This document shows positions 26,516-36,137 of a stretch of DNA of 64,000 nt, in pieces (position 1 is the first letter of the stretch; the number at the start of each line of letters is the position of its first letter). Made by a program: the position numbers and the translations under genes. The stretch comes from an uncultured Pseudokineococcus sp. (lineage in GTDB: Bacteria; Actinomycetota; Actinomycetes; Actinomycetales; Quadrisphaeraceae). The notes under the pieces are model-generated. The model searched no databases and was not told where the DNA came from. It was given only the letters and a program-made list of their open reading frames with translations. The stretch is taken from NCBI RefSeq assembly GCF_947495735.1, contig NZ_CANMAA010000016.1:1-64000 (forward strand), in the 5' to 3' direction.

Positions 26516-27934
26516 TCAGGCGTCGACGCGCTCGCGCGCGGTCTCCTCGAGGGCGCGGCCGCGCAGCTCGGGCAGGCCCCAGCACGCCAGCGCGGCGAGG
26601 AGGAAGAAGACGCCGAAGACGGTGAAGACGGCCGGGTCGCCGCCGAGGCGGGTGAGGAACGGCACCGACAGGGGGGCGAGGATCGCGGCGATGCGGCCGA
26701 AGCCGGCGGCCGCGCCGGCACCGGTGCTGCGCACGGCCGTGCCGTAGACCTCCGGGGTGATGGCGTAGAGCGCTCCCCAGGCCCCGAGGTTGAAGAAGGA
26801 CAGCAGCATGCCGCTGGCGATGATGGTCGCCGGGGAGTCGGCCTGGCCCAGCAGCACGGCGGCCACGGTCGACCCGACGAGGAAGGTCGCCAGCGTGGGC
26901 CGGCGGCCCCACGTCTCCACGAGCACCCCCGCGGCGGCGTAGCCGGGCAGCTGGGCGAGGGTGATGACCAGGGTGTACCCGAAGGACTGCACCAGGGAGT
27001 AGCCGGAGGCGACCAGCAGCGACGGCAGCCAGATGAAGGCGCCGTAGTAGGAGAAGTTGATCCCGAACCACACCGCCCAGAGGGCCGCGGTGCGCCGGCG
27101 CAGCGGACGCGACCACAGGGCCGTCCAGCCCGTGCCGTCCTCCGCCGCCGCCGACCCGCCGCTGCGCGCGACGGCGCCCTGCGCGGTGTCCACCCCGGTG
27201 CGGGCCGCCGGCGTCGACGGCGTGTCGACCCCCGCGGAGCGCTCGAAGCGGCGGACGGCGGCCTCGGCCTCGTCGGTGCGGCCGCGCCGCTCGAGGAAGC
27301 GCACCGACTCGGGCAGGCCCGCGCGGACCACGACGGCGTAGAGGGCCGGGACGGCGCCGATGGCGAAGGCCCAGCGCCACCCGTCGTCGGAGGCGCCGAC
27401 GACGAAGAACCCGATGACGGCGGCGGCCGTCCACCCCACGGCCCAGAAGGCCTCGAGCGCGACGACGACCCGCCCGCGCAGGCGGGCGGGCGCGTACTCG
27501 CTGACGAGCGTGGAGGCCACGGGAAGCTCGGCGCCGAGGCCCAGGCCGATGACGAAGCGCAGGACGAGCAGCATCGCCAGGCCGGTCGACAGCGCCGCGG
27601 CGCCGGTGGCGAGCCCGTAGACGAGGAGCGTGAGGGCGAAGACCTGGCGCCGGCCGACGCGGTCGGCGAGCAGGCCGCCGAGCGTCGCGCCCAGGGCCAT
27701 CCCGACGAAGCCGATGGACCCGACGACGGAGAGCTCCCCGGGCGTCAGGCTCCACTGCACGGCCAGCGCGGCCATGACGAAGCTGATGAGGCCGATGTCC
27801 ATGGCGTCCAGCGCCCAGCCGACGCCGGAGCCGACGAGGAGCTTGCCGTGCTGGCGCGTGAAGGGCAGCCGGTCGAGGCGCTGGGAGCGCGTGAGGGGCG
27901 CGGCGCCGTCCGGCAGCGGCTCAGGGCTGGTCAT
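26516..27934 (-). CDS. MFS transporter (sugar/aromatic-acid porter type)
   Basis: 472 residues with 12 predicted membrane helices. The A-motif LLADRVGRRQVFALTLLVYG lies after helix 2 and a sugar-porter-like GLGLGAELPVASTLVSEYAP follows. LPESVRFLERRGRTDEAEAA precedes a long central loop. The N-terminus LPFTRQHGKLLVGSGVGWAL with WALDAMDIGLIS is typical of metabolite:H+ symporters of the NiaP/SV2-like group. Substrate unknown. The ATG at 27934 lies inside the end of the DUF2071 gene (14-bp overlap), so the two are co-translated. Confidence 0.85.
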   Translation of the reverse strand: MTSPEPLPDGAAPLTRSQRLDRLPFTRQHGKLLVGSGVGWALDAMDIGLISFVMAALAVQWSLTPGELSVVGSIGFVGMALGATLGGLLADRVGRRQVFALTLLVYGLATGAAALSTGLAMLLVLRFVIGLGLGAELPVASTLVSEYAPARLRGRVVVALEAFWAVGWTAAAVIGFFVVGASDDGWRWAFAIGAVPALYAVVVRAGLPESVRFLERRGRTDEAEAAVRRFERSAGVDTPSTPAARTGVDTAQGAVARSGGSAAAEDGTGWTALWSRPLRRRTAALWAVWFGINFSYYGAFIWLPSLLVASGYSLVQSFGYTLVITLAQLPGYAAAGVLVETWGRRPTLATFLVGSTVAAVLLGQADSPATIIASGMLLSFFNLGAWGALYAITPEVYGTAVRSTGAGAAAGFGRIAAILAPLSVPFLTRLGGDPAVFTVFGVFFLLAALACWGLPELRGRALEETARERVDA

Positions 27935-28781
27935 GTCCGGGGAGTGTGGCAGGGGCGCCCGGAGCCGCTGCGGCTGGTGGGCGCGGGGTGCGGGCGCTCC
28001 CGGGCAGGCCGAAGCGGACGCCGACCCGCTCGGCGAAGGCCACGTGGTCGGGCGGTCGCCGCGCCAGGTCGCCGAACCCGGCGGCGCCGAGCAGCTCGTC
28101 GTCGAGGGACAGCACCTCGGCCCGGCGCAGCGACCACGTGCCGTGGGTGTTGGGCACGTGCCAGGTGCGGCCGAGGTGGGCGGTGTGCAGGCCCCAGCGC
28201 GCGGTGAGGAAGGTGGCGAGACCGGCGTCGTCGGCGTCATCGGCCAGGGGGTCGCCGACGCGCACGGCCACGCTGCTGCGCAGCCCGCGGGGGCCGGGCC
28301 AGCGGGTGCGGGCCGTCCAGGCCAGCTCGCGCGCGCCGTCGCGGACCCGCTCGGCGCCGCGCATGCGGGCCCAGCGGTAGGGGAGGCCGAACGCCGCCCG
28401 GGCGCCGAGCACGACCCCGAGCCGGCTCGCGTCGAGGCTGGCGAAGACGACGCCGCGGCGGCCGGTGGCGTCCACCGAGTACAGCCGGACGTTGGTCTCC
28501 CAGAAGGTGCCCAGCCACGGGACCCCCGGGCCGCGCCCCGGGGCCGCGCCGACGAGGCGGAAGGGGACGAGCGCGACGTAGGTGCGCTCGACGCCGTCGG
28601 GGCCGACGACGACGTCCGGGCGCACGCCGGGGGGCATCCACGGCTGCGCGCGCTCCGGCGGCACCGCCCAGTGGAGGAAGGCGAGGTCGCACCAGGACTG
28701 GCCCATGAGGACAGGGCCGTGCAGCGGGGGCGCCGTCGGCGTCACGGGCTCCGCGGGGACGGCGCGCTGGGGTTCGGGCAC
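27921..28781 (-). CDS. DUF2071 (YqjF-like) protein
   Basis: 286 residues. The YqjF/DUF2071 family is distantly related to acetoacetate decarboxylase. Key stretches are MGQSWCDLAFLHWAVPPERA, TYVALVPFRLVG, TFWETNVRLYSVD and GVVFASLDASRL. No enzymatic activity is established for the family. Upstream on the minus strand a TACCGT box lies shortly before the GTG. It is the first gene of a two-gene unit with the MFS transporter, possibly handling the same compound (inference). Confidence 0.8.
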   Translation of the reverse strand: MPEPQRAVPAEPVTPTAPPLHGPVLMGQSWCDLAFLHWAVPPERAQPWMPPGVRPDVVVGPDGVERTYVALVPFRLVGAAPGRGPGVPWLGTFWETNVRLYSVDATGRRGVVFASLDASRLGVVLGARAAFGLPYRWARMRGAERVRDGARELAWTARTRWPGPRGLRSSVAVRVGDPLADDADDAGLATFLTARWGLHTAHLGRTWHVPNTHGTWSLRRAEVLSLDDELLGAAGFGDLARRPPDHVAFAERVGVRFGLPGSARTPRPPAAAAPGAPATLPGHDQP

Positions 28782-28836
28782 CCGGCGACGGTAGGTCGGG
28801 ACGGGGCCGACCGCCCGGCGCGGCGAGGAGGGCCGC

Positions 28837-29232
28837 TCAGGAGGTGCGGCTCGGTCGGGCGGTGGCGCCCGTCAGGGCCACGACGCGCGGCGCCAGCTCC
28901 TCGGGCACCTGCGGAGCACCGGAGGCGATCCACGCGGCGACGAGGCCGACGTCGGCGGCCCTGAGCCCGCCCAGCCAGACCAGCTCGGCGGGGGCGCCGC
29001 CGCAGCAGGCGCACGGCGAGACGCCGACCTGCGCGCCCCGCGCCGCGGGGGGCAGGTGCTCCAGGCGCACGAGGACCCCGCCCGGCGTGCCGCGCACGAC
29101 CCGGGCCAGGCGGTGGAGCACCCCCACCTCGTCGCCCGCCACCAGCACCCAGCGCAGCGGGACGTCGGCGAGGTCGGCCCGTCCGTGCACGGCGACGGCG
29201 GGGGCGGTGGAGGAGCGTCCGGTGGCGGTCAT
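28837..29232 (-). CDS. Uncharacterised CxCC-motif protein
   Basis: 131 residues, no signal peptide or membrane segment. The only cysteines visible form SPCACCGGAPAELVW at mid-protein, a CxCC pattern suited to metal binding. The remainder is a compact alpha/beta-like sequence. No family was recognised. Its start faces aztD across 49 bp that contain a Zur-like palindrome, so it may be a zinc-responsive cytosolic protein (inference). The function remains unknown. Confidence 0.6.
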   Translation of the reverse strand: MTATGRSSTAPAVAVHGRADLADVPLRWVLVAGDEVGVLHRLARVVRGTPGGVLVRLEHLPPAARGAQVGVSPCACCGGAPAELVWLGGLRAADVGLVAAWIASGAPQVPEELAPRVVALTGATARPSRTS

Positions 29233-29246
29233 GGCGGGAGGCTAGT

Positions 29247-29275
29247 TGGTAACCGTTCTCATTGACGACTACGGT
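29247..29275 (+). promoter_or_regulatory. Zur-like box and leaderless aztD promoter
   Basis: TGGTAACCGTTCTCA (29247-29261; reverse TGAGAACGGTTACCA) resembles actinobacterial Zur boxes of the TGA-n-AACG-n-TT form. TTGGTA (29246-29251) and TACGGT (29270-29275), 18 bp apart, form a promoter whose start would fall at or next to the aztD ATG (29282), meaning a leaderless mRNA. Zur bound to zinc would cover the -35. The box also lies upstream of the divergent CxCC gene. Confidence 0.55.
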
Positions 29276-29281
29276 GGCGGC

Positions 29282-30712
29282 ATGTCGACACCGACCTCCG
29301 CCCGACCGTCCCGGCGCTCGCTCCAGCGGTCCCTCCACCGCCCCCTGGGCCTCACCGCCGCCCTGGCCCTGCCGCTCGCCGCGCTCGTCGCCTGCGGGGA
29401 CGGCGCCACCGAGGGGGCGTCCCCGGCCGCGAGGCCGGCCCCGTCCGGCGCGCCCTCCTCGTCGTCCAGCCCGTCCGGGGCGACCGCCGCGCCCGCGGCG
29501 CCCACCGAGGTCGCGACGGACACGCCGCGCCTGGTCGTCACCTACGAGGGCGGCGACATCGGGGTCTTCGACGCGACGACCCTCGAGCCCGTCGCGGACC
29601 TGGAGCTGCCCGGGTACAACCGGGTCAACGCGGCCGGTGACGGGCGCCACGTCCTCGTCTCGACGACCGGCGGCTTCCAGGTCCTCGACGCCGGGACCTG
29701 GGAGGAGCCGCACGGCGACCACGGCCACTACTACACGTCCGACCCCGTGCTCACCGACGTCGTGCACGAGGCCGTCAAGCCCGCGCACGTCGTCACCCAC
29801 GCCGGCCGGACGGCCCTGTTCGACGACGGCACGGGCGCGTCCGTCGTCGTCGACTCGGCCTCGATCGCCGACCCCGACGCGCAGGCGCGCGTCGTCGAGG
29901 CTCCCGCCGCCCACCACGGCGTGGCGGTCGAGATGGCCGACGGCCGCCTGGTGACGACCGAGGGCACCGAGGACGAGCGCTCGACGATCGTCCTGCGCGA
30001 CGCCGGCGGCGCCGAGATCGCCCGCACCGACGACTGCCCGGGCATGCACGGCGAGGCCACCGCCGCCGACGAGGTGGCCGTCGTCGGCTGCGAGGACGGG
30101 ATCGTCATCGTCCGCGGCGAGGAGCTCCTCAAGGTCGCCGCGCCCGACGCCTACGGCCGCATCGGCAACCAGGCCGGCAGCGACACCTCGCCCGTCGTGC
30201 TCGGCGACTACAAGCGCGACGCCGACGCCGAGGTGCCGGAGCCCACGCAGACGGTCTCGCTGACGGACACGGCGACGGGCGAGCTGCAGCTGGTGGACCT
30301 GCCGTCCTCCTACACCTTCCGCTCCCTCGGGCGCGGCGAGGACGGCGAGGCCCTGGTCCTCGGCACCGACGGCTCGCTGCACGTGGTCGACGAGGAGACC
30401 GGCGAGCTCGAGCGCTCGATCCCGGTCGTCGCCGCGTGGACCGAGCCGGAGGACTGGCAGGAGCCGCGCCCCGCGCTGCGCGTCCACGAGGGCACGGCGT
30501 ACGTGACCGAGCCCGCCACCCGCGAGGTGCACGCGGTCGACGTCGAGACCGGCGAGGTCTTCGCCACCGCCGCGCTCGAGCAGGTGCCGGACGAGGTCGT
30601 CGTCGCCACGGGGACCGCCGCCGAGGGCGCGCCCGAGGGCGAGCACGCGCACGAGGGCGAGCACGAGGACCACGAGCACGAGGACGAGGCCGCCGAGGAG
30701 AGCACCCGATGA
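29282..30712 (+). CDS. aztD: Zinc metallochaperone AztD-like lipoprotein
   Basis: 476 residues. Signal with lipobox LVAC (Cys38), a low-complexity linker, then a beta-propeller. A His-rich stretch HGDHGHYYTSDPVLTDVVHE, CPGMHGE and a C-terminal tail rich in HE/HEDHEHED give many metal ligands. This matches AztD, which hands zinc to the binding protein AztC in the extracytoplasmic space. Its stop overlaps the aztC-like start (ATGA). A Zur-like box precedes it. The permease and ATPase genes aztA and aztB are not nearby. Confidence 0.85.
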   Translation: MSTPTSARPSRRSLQRSLHRPLGLTAALALPLAALVACGDGATEGASPAARPAPSGAPSSSSSPSGATAAPAAPTEVATDTPRLVVTYEGGDIGVFDATTLEPVADLELPGYNRVNAAGDGRHVLVSTTGGFQVLDAGTWEEPHGDHGHYYTSDPVLTDVVHEAVKPAHVVTHAGRTALFDDGTGASVVVDSASIADPDAQARVVEAPAAHHGVAVEMADGRLVTTEGTEDERSTIVLRDAGGAEIARTDDCPGMHGEATAADEVAVVGCEDGIVIVRGEELLKVAAPDAYGRIGNQAGSDTSPVVLGDYKRDADAEVPEPTQTVSLTDTATGELQLVDLPSSYTFRSLGRGEDGEALVLGTDGSLHVVDEETGELERSIPVVAAWTEPEDWQEPRPALRVHEGTAYVTEPATREVHAVDVETGEVFATAALEQVPDEVVVATGTAAEGAPEGEHAHEGEHEDHEHEDEAAEESTR

Positions 30713-31608
30713 GCGCCGCGCGGCGGCGGGGCGCGGGCCCCGCCACCGCGGCGGCGCTGGCCGCCCTGGCGCTGACCCCCCTGGCGCTGGCCGGCTGCGG
30801 GGCCGGTGACCCGTCCGCCAGCGCGGCCGGGGCCGGCGGCCCGGCGGTCCTCGCCACGCCGCCGGCGATGCTCGAGGTCGTGGAGCGGGTCGGCGGCGAG
30901 GACGTCACCGCGTCCGGCCCCGCGCCCGCCGGCGCCGACGCGCACGCCGTGGAGCTGACGGGGGAGCAGGTCGCCGCGGTCGTGGAGGCGGACGTCGTCG
31001 TGCACGTCGGCGGCCTCTCCCCGTCCGTCGACGAGGCCGTGGCCCTGCGCGAGGGCCCCGGCGAGGTCGACGCGGCGCAGGTCGACCCCCGCGGCGAGCG
31101 CGACCCGCACGTCTGGCTCGACCCGGAGGTCGTCGCCGACGTCGCCGGTCTCGTCGCCGACGAGCTCTCGGCGGCGGACCCCGGCGGGGCGGAGGGGTAC
31201 GCCCGGCGCGCTCGGGAGTACGCGGACGAGATGGAGGCCCTCGACGCGGACCTGGCCGAGGTGCTGGCCCCGTGCCGGGGCGCCGTGCTGGTGACGGCGC
31301 ACGAGGCCTTCGGCTACCTCGCCGACCGGTACGGGCTGGAGCAGCTGGGCATCACGGGCGTCGACCCCCACGTCGAGCCCACCCCGGCCCGCATGCGCGC
31401 CGTCGCCGAGGAGGTCCGCGCGGCGGGGGTGCGGACGGTCTTCTTCGACCAGGTCACCTCCACCGGCGTCGCCCGGACCCTGGCGGACGAGGTCGGCGTC
31501 ACCACGGCCGTGCTCTCGCCCCTCGAGACCTCGGTCGACCCCGACTACGCCACCGCGATGCGGGCGAACGGCGAGGCCCTGCGCGACGGGCTCGTCTGCG
31601 AGGGCTGA
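30709..31608 (+). CDS. aztC: Zinc ABC transporter binding protein (AztC/ZnuA type)
   Basis: 299 residues. The lipoprotein signal ends LAGC (Cys30). Cluster A-I binding-protein fold with metal-ligand His in ADAHAVELTG, RDPHVWLDPE and LVTAHEAFGYLADRYG, and Asp near the C-terminus (SVDPDYA). The His-rich loop found in many ZnuA proteins is absent, as in AztC, whose zinc comes from the partner AztD encoded just upstream. No channel or ATPase gene follows, so it must dock to a transporter encoded elsewhere, or the uptake locus is incomplete. Confidence 0.87.
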   Translation: MSAARRRGAGPATAAALAALALTPLALAGCGAGDPSASAAGAGGPAVLATPPAMLEVVERVGGEDVTASGPAPAGADAHAVELTGEQVAAVVEADVVVHVGGLSPSVDEAVALREGPGEVDAAQVDPRGERDPHVWLDPEVVADVAGLVADELSAADPGGAEGYARRAREYADEMEALDADLAEVLAPCRGAVLVTAHEAFGYLADRYGLEQLGITGVDPHVEPTPARMRAVAEEVRAAGVRTVFFDQVTSTGVARTLADEVGVTTAVLSPLETSVDPDYATAMRANGEALRDGLVCEG

Positions 31609-31645
31609 CGCCGGCGCGTCGCCGCCGGTGCGCGACGATGCGCCC

Positions 31646-32998
31646 GTGACGACGACCGCGGGCGCCCCCTCCGCCGGGGGAACGGCCGGGGGCCCCGCCC
31701 CGGGCCGCGCCGCGGAGCGGGTCGACGCGGCGCTCGTGGGGGTCGGCGGCGCGGGGCTCGTGGCGCTGCACCACCTGGCGCTCGGGCTGCTGCGCGGCCG
31801 GCCCCGCGCGGCGCCGCTGCGCGTCGCGCTCGTGGACGACGTCGAGCGGCTCGCCCCCGGCCCGGACGGGACGCGGCCGCGGGACCGGACCTGGTGCTTC
31901 TGGGAGGCGGCGCCCGCTGCCGCCCCCGCGGTGGCGCGCAGCTGGGGCGCCGTCGAGGTCGTCTCCGACGGCGGGCGCCTCGCCCTGGACGTCACGCCGC
32001 TGCGCTACCGCATGCTGCGCGGCGAGGACCTCTACGCGCTCGTCGACGGCGCCGTCCAGGAGGCGTCCGCGGCCGGGCGGCTGCACCTGGTGCGCCGGCC
32101 GGCCGCCACGGCGGTCGAGGACGGGCCGCGGCGGGCCCTCGTGCGGACGCCGGGCGGCGACCTCTCGGCGTCCTGGGTGCTCGACAGCCGTCCGTCACCC
32201 CCGCTGCGCCCGGCGAGGACGGCCCTGCTCCAGCACTTCCGCGGGGAGGTGGTGCGCACGGACCCCGCGGCGCCCCCGGTCTTCGACCCGAGGCTGCCGG
32301 TGCTCATGGACTTCCGGACCCCGCAGCCCGCGGTCGGCCTCTCCTTCGGGTACTGCCTGCCCCTGGACGGGCGCACGGCGCTCGTGGAGTACACGGAGTT
32401 CTCGCCCGCCGTCCTCGACGACGCCGGGTACGCCCGCGGCCTGGCCGCCTACCGCGGCCTCCTGGGCCTGCGCCCCGACGGCGGGGACGCCCGGCCGGAC
32501 GGCCGCGGGCCGGACGGCGCCGGGCTCGTGGAGGTCGTCGCCGTCGAGCACGCCGAGCAGGGCGTCATCCCCATGGCGGACGACGTCCGCACGTCCCGCG
32601 CGGGCGCCCGCGTCCGCCGCCTGGGCACGGCGGGCGGGGCCACCCGCCCCTCGACCGGCTACACGTTCTCCGCGCTGCAGCGGCAGGGGGCCGCCGTCGC
32701 GCAGGCGCTGCTGGCGGGGCGCGACCCGGTGCCGCCCCGCGCCTACCCGCCGCGGCACCGGTGGATGGACTCCCTCGTGCTGCGCGGGCTCGCCTCGGGT
32801 GCCCTCGACGGGCCGGACTTCTTCACCCGGCTCTTCGCCGGCAACCCCCCCGACCGCGTGCTGCGCTTCCTCGACGGCTCGACCACGCGCGCCGAGGAGC
32901 TGGCGCTCATGGCGTCGGCGCCGCGTGCGCTCATGACCGGGCTGGCGCTGCAGGACGCGGCCGTTCGGGTGGGTCGTCGCCTCAGGTCACAGTTGTGA
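31646..32998 (+). CDS. crtY: Lycopene cyclase (CrtY family)
   Basis: 450 residues from GTG 31646 (GTG 31628 is an alternative). FAD/NAD-binding N-terminus AALVGVGGAGLVALHHLALG, followed by the family signature PRDRTWCFWE, then PLRYRMLRGEDLYALVD and a mid-protein FGYCLPLDGRTALVEYTEFS. This pattern belongs to lycopene beta-cyclases, which form beta-ionone rings on lycopene. No other carotenoid gene (crtE, B, I) is in the window, so the pathway must be elsewhere. It follows aztC by 37 bp but has no functional link to zinc that I can see. Confidence 0.8.
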   Translation: MTTTAGAPSAGGTAGGPAPGRAAERVDAALVGVGGAGLVALHHLALGLLRGRPRAAPLRVALVDDVERLAPGPDGTRPRDRTWCFWEAAPAAAPAVARSWGAVEVVSDGGRLALDVTPLRYRMLRGEDLYALVDGAVQEASAAGRLHLVRRPAATAVEDGPRRALVRTPGGDLSASWVLDSRPSPPLRPARTALLQHFRGEVVRTDPAAPPVFDPRLPVLMDFRTPQPAVGLSFGYCLPLDGRTALVEYTEFSPAVLDDAGYARGLAAYRGLLGLRPDGGDARPDGRGPDGAGLVEVVAVEHAEQGVIPMADDVRTSRAGARVRRLGTAGGATRPSTGYTFSALQRQGAAVAQALLAGRDPVPPRAYPPRHRWMDSLVLRGLASGALDGPDFFTRLFAGNPPDRVLRFLDGSTTRAEELALMASAPRALMTGLALQDAAVRVGRRLRSQL

Positions 32999-32999
32999 C
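32986..32999. promoter_or_regulatory. Palindrome GTCACA-GT-TGTGAC
   Basis: A perfect 6-bp inverted repeat with 2-bp spacer overlapping the crtY stop codon. It lies 105 bp before the HATPase gene and could be a regulator site for it. No protein was assigned. Confidence 0.3.
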
Positions 33000-33104
33000 G
33001 ATCTGTCCGTTACTGTCGCGCTGCGTGACTGACTGACCGCGGTGGGGGAGCTCCCGCGCCGCTCTGCCGCCGCGGCCGCGCGGCGCTGACGCCCGGAGGT
33101 CCGG

Positions 33105-33500
33105 TTGCCCGTCCTCGTGCTGGGAGACGACCCCGCCGACGTGCCGCAGGCGCGGCACTGGGTGCTGAGCCGCTGCGTCGAGGGGGGCCTGGCGGAGGAC
33201 GCCCGCTTCGCCGTGGAGCTGGTGACGAGCGAGCTCGTGGCGAACGCCTACCAGCACGGCCGGCCCCCCGTCTCCGTGGCGGTGGAGCGCGCCGAGGCCG
33301 TCGCCGCCGTCGAGGGGGCCCTCCGGCTGGTGATCGGCGTCACCGACAGCGGTCCCGGCTCGCCCGTCGTCAAGGAGTTCGACGACGAGGCGCTGGGCGG
33401 GCGCGGCATGGCGCTCGTGGAGAGCCTGACCGCGGAGTGGGGCGTCGCCCCCGACCCGGCCGGCCCCGGCAAGACCGTGTGGTGCCGGCTGGCGGGCTGA
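33105..33500 (+). CDS. HATPase anti-sigma/serine kinase-like protein
   Basis: 131 residues from a TTG after GGAGG. GHKL-type ATPase fold of the RsbW/SpoIIAB class: N-box AVELVTSELVANAYQHG, G1-box VTDSGPGSP and G2-region GGRGMALVESLTAEWGV. Such proteins phosphorylate STAS-domain antagonists or bind sigma factors. No STAS partner is immediately adjacent, but STAS-like and PP2C genes lie 3.5 to 8 kb away. Partner unknown. Confidence 0.82.
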   Translation: MPVLVLGDDPADVPQARHWVLSRCVEGGLAEDARFAVELVTSELVANAYQHGRPPVSVAVERAEAVAAVEGALRLVIGVTDSGPGSPVVKEFDDEALGGRGMALVESLTAEWGVAPDPAGPGKTVWCRLAG

Positions 33501-33545
33501 GCCCGCCCCCGACCCGCTCCGCCGCGCTGCGGGGCCCGCCCGGCC

Positions 33546-34724
33546 TCAGCCGCGGCGCAGGGCGTCCGCCAGGCGCTCGGCCCGGCGGGGGACGCGGCCC
33601 TCGGGGGTGCGGATCACCAGCGCGCCCGGGTCCACGCGCATCCGCAGCTCGGTGAACTCGCCGACGACGTCGCCGTCCATCTGCGCCGCCTCGGGCTGCT
33701 CGCAGCGCATGACGACCTCCTTGACCTGCCGCTCGGAGATCTGCTCGTCCTTCGCGCGGTGCCGCGTGACCAGTCGCACGCCCACGCGGAGCCAGTCCAC
33801 GAGCCCGCGGGGGGAGAGGGTGAGGACGTCGAGGTGCCCGTCGTCCACCTCGGCGTCCGGGATCAGCACGATGCCGCCGATGAGCGTGCCGCAGTTGCCG
33901 ACCACGGCCATGCGCACGCGGTTCGTGACGGGCGGCTCGCCGTCGACGGAGAGGGACACGCGCAGGCTCTCGCCCTTGAGCCGCCGCAGCCCCGACACGA
34001 CGTAGGCGAGGGGGCCCACGCGGTCCTTGATGGCGGCCGGGGCGCCGGCCATCATCTGCGCGTCGAAGCCGACGCCGGCCATCACGAGGAAGACCTGCTC
34101 CTCGCCGCCGTCGAGGCTCACGCGACCGACGTCGACCCGCTTGTCCCGGCCGGTCAGGGCCGCCCGCGTCGCGGCGGCCGGGTCGTTGAGGTCGAACTTC
34201 AGCTGCCGGGCGAAGAGGTTGCCCGTGCCGCCGGGCACCAGCCCCATCGGGACGCCCGTGCCGGCCAGCCCCTCGGCCACGGCGCGGACGGTCCCGTCGC
34301 CGCCCAGGACGAGGACCACCTCGGGGTCCAGCTGCGCGGCGCGGCGCGCCTGCCCCTGGCCCGGGTCGTCCTCGGAGGTCTCGAGCCACCGCGGCGCCGG
34401 CCACCCGTGCTCGGAGACCACCTGCTCCACGGCGCGGCGGGCCGCCGACCCCGGCGGGAACTTGACCGGCTGCACGACGACCACGGCGCGCGGTCCGCGC
34501 GAGTCCAGCTCCCCGGGCACGTGGCGGTAGTCCTCGTCCGCCTCGCGCCGGCCCAGCGCGGCGTCGCGGCGCGCCGAGGGGATCGGCTGTCGTCCCTTCG
34601 GGCGCGCGACGAGGGTGAGGAGGGCCACGACGACGAGGAGCGCGAGGCCGACCAGGCCCAGCTGCGCGCTGTCGAGGGGCAGCCTCCCGGTCCCGACGGC
34701 TACGGGTGAGACACCGGAGATCAT
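33546..34724 (-). CDS. Diacylglycerol/sphingosine kinase family lipid kinase
   Basis: 392 residues. One N-terminal membrane helix (residues 20-42) and a linker precede a DAGK catalytic domain: [20 protein letters not shown], the nucleotide loop [20 protein letters not shown] and [16 protein letters not shown]. The C-terminal beta domain has [10 protein letters not shown]. It phosphorylates a lipid hydroxyl, probably for lipid recycling; substrate uncertain. No Shine-Dalgarno precedes the ATG at 34724, but TACGGT lies ten bases upstream, suggesting a leaderless mRNA. Confidence 0.85.
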   Translation of the reverse strand: MISGVSPVAVGTGRLPLDSAQLGLVGLALLVVVALLTLVARPKGRQPIPSARRDAALGRREADEDYRHVPGELDSRGPRAVVVVQPVKFPPGSAARRAVEQVVSEHGWPAPRWLETSEDDPGQGQARRAAQLDPEVVLVLGGDGTVRAVAEGLAGTGVPMGLVPGGTGNLFARQLKFDLNDPAAATRAALTGRDKRVDVGRVSLDGGEEQVFLVMAGVGFDAQMMAGAPAAIKDRVGPLAYVVSGLRRLKGESLRVSLSVDGEPPVTNRVRMAVVGNCGTLIGGIVLIPDAEVDDGHLDVLTLSPRGLVDWLRVGVRLVTRHRAKDEQISERQVKEVVMRCEQPEAAQMDGDVVGEFTELRMRVDPGALVIRTPEGRVPRRAERLADALRRG

Positions 34725-34841
34725 GGGGAGGACCGTAGTGGCGCAGGTCGGTGTCGGCAGGGGCGGAGGGCGGGCGGAGGTGGCGGCGCGGTCGTCGTCG
34801 CCCGATCGGCCGGTCGCCGCGCCGCCGGTAGCCTCGCCGTC

Positions 34842-36116
34842 GTGATCGACCTGCGCGCCCTCCGCGACTCGCCCGACGCCGTCCGCGCGAGCCAGCGCCT
34901 GCGCGGGGAGGACGAGGGCGTCGTCGACGCCGTGCTCGCCGCCGACGAGCGCCGGCGCACCGCCCTGTCCGACTTCGAGCGGGTGCGGGCGCAGCAGAAG
35001 ACGCACGGGAAGACGGTGGCGAAGGCCTCCGGCGAGGAGAAGCAGGCGCTCGTCGCGGCCGCCAAGGGCATGGCCGAGCAGGTCCGCTCGCTGCAGGCCC
35101 AGGCCGCCGAGGCCGAGGCCGAGGTCGACCGGCTGCTGGGGTCGGTGCCCAACCTCGTCGCGGAGGGCGTCCCGCCCGGCGGGGAGGACGACTTCGTCGT
35201 GCTCGAGGAGGTCGGGGCGCCGCGCGACTTCGCGGCCGACGGCTTCGAGCCCCGCGACCACCTGGAGCTCGGCGAGCTGCTCGGGGCGATCGACATGGGC
35301 CGCGGCGCCAAGGTCTCCGGGGCGCGCTTCTCGTTCCTCACCGGCCCGGGGGCGCGCCTCGAGCTGGGGCTCATGCAGTACGCCATGGCGCGGGCGGTGG
35401 AGTGGGGCTTCGTCCCCGTCGTCCCGCCGACGCTCGTGACGCCGCAGATGATGGGCGGCACCGGCTTCCTCGGCGCGCACGCCGAGGAGGTCTACAAGCT
35501 CGACGCCGACGACCTGTACCTGGTGGGCACCTCCGAGGTGCCGCTGGCGGGCTTCCACGCCGACGAGATCCTCGACCTCTCCGGCGGCCCGCTGCGCTAC
35601 GCCGGCTGGTCCACCTGCTACCGCCGCGAGGCGGGCAGCCACGGCAAGGACACCCGCGGCATCATCCGCGTCCACCAGTTCACCAAGGTGGAGATGTTCA
35701 GCTACGTCTCCGCGCAGGACGCCGCGGCCGAGCACCAGCGGCTGCTGGCCTGGGAGCGCGAGGTCCTGGACGCCGTCGAGGTGCCCTACCGGGTCATCGA
35801 CGTCGCCGCCGGCGACCTCGGGACGAGCGCGGCCCGCAAGTACGACTGCGAGGCCTGGGTGCCGACGCAGGGCCGCTACCGCGAGCTCACCTCGACGTCG
35901 AGCTGCACCACCTTCCAGGCGCGGCGCCTGGCCATCCGCGAGCGCACCGGCGAGGGCAGCACGACGCCCGTCGCCACGCTGAACGGCACGCTCGCGACGA
36001 CGCGCTGGCTCGTCGCGATCCTGGAGAACCACCAGCAGGCCGACGGCTCCGTCGTCGTGCCCGCCGCGCTGCGGCCCTACGTCGGCCTCGACGTCCTGGA
36101 GCCCGTCCGCCGCTGA
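34842..36116 (+). CDS. serS: Seryl-tRNA synthetase
   Basis: 424 residues. N-terminal coiled-coil arm (residues 1-110, [20 protein letters not shown]) binds the long variable arm of tRNA-Ser. The class II catalytic core has motif 2 ([20 protein letters not shown]) and motif 3 ([18 protein letters not shown]). It charges tRNA-Ser, and precursors of selenocysteine if present. The GTG start has TAGCCT ten bases upstream and no Shine-Dalgarno, so the mRNA is probably leaderless. It stands alone between the lipid kinase and a small membrane protein. Confidence 0.97.
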   Translation: MIDLRALRDSPDAVRASQRLRGEDEGVVDAVLAADERRRTALSDFERVRAQQKTHGKTVAKASGEEKQALVAAAKGMAEQVRSLQAQAAEAEAEVDRLLGSVPNLVAEGVPPGGEDDFVVLEEVGAPRDFAADGFEPRDHLELGELLGAIDMGRGAKVSGARFSFLTGPGARLELGLMQYAMARAVEWGFVPVVPPTLVTPQMMGGTGFLGAHAEEVYKLDADDLYLVGTSEVPLAGFHADEILDLSGGPLRYAGWSTCYRREAGSHGKDTRGIIRVHQFTKVEMFSYVSAQDAAAEHQRLLAWEREVLDAVEVPYRVIDVAAGDLGTSAARKYDCEAWVPTQGRYRELTSTSSCTTFQARRLAIRERTGEGSTTPVATLNGTLATTRWLVAILENHQQADGSVVVPAALRPYVGLDVLEPVRR

Positions 36117-36137
36117 CGCCCTCCGCCCTCCCGCCCC

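Noticed and set aside
32986-32999. A Crp site in GTCACAGTTGTGAC
   Set aside because: The half-sites are in the reverse order (GTCACA..TGTGAC instead of TGTGA..TCACA).
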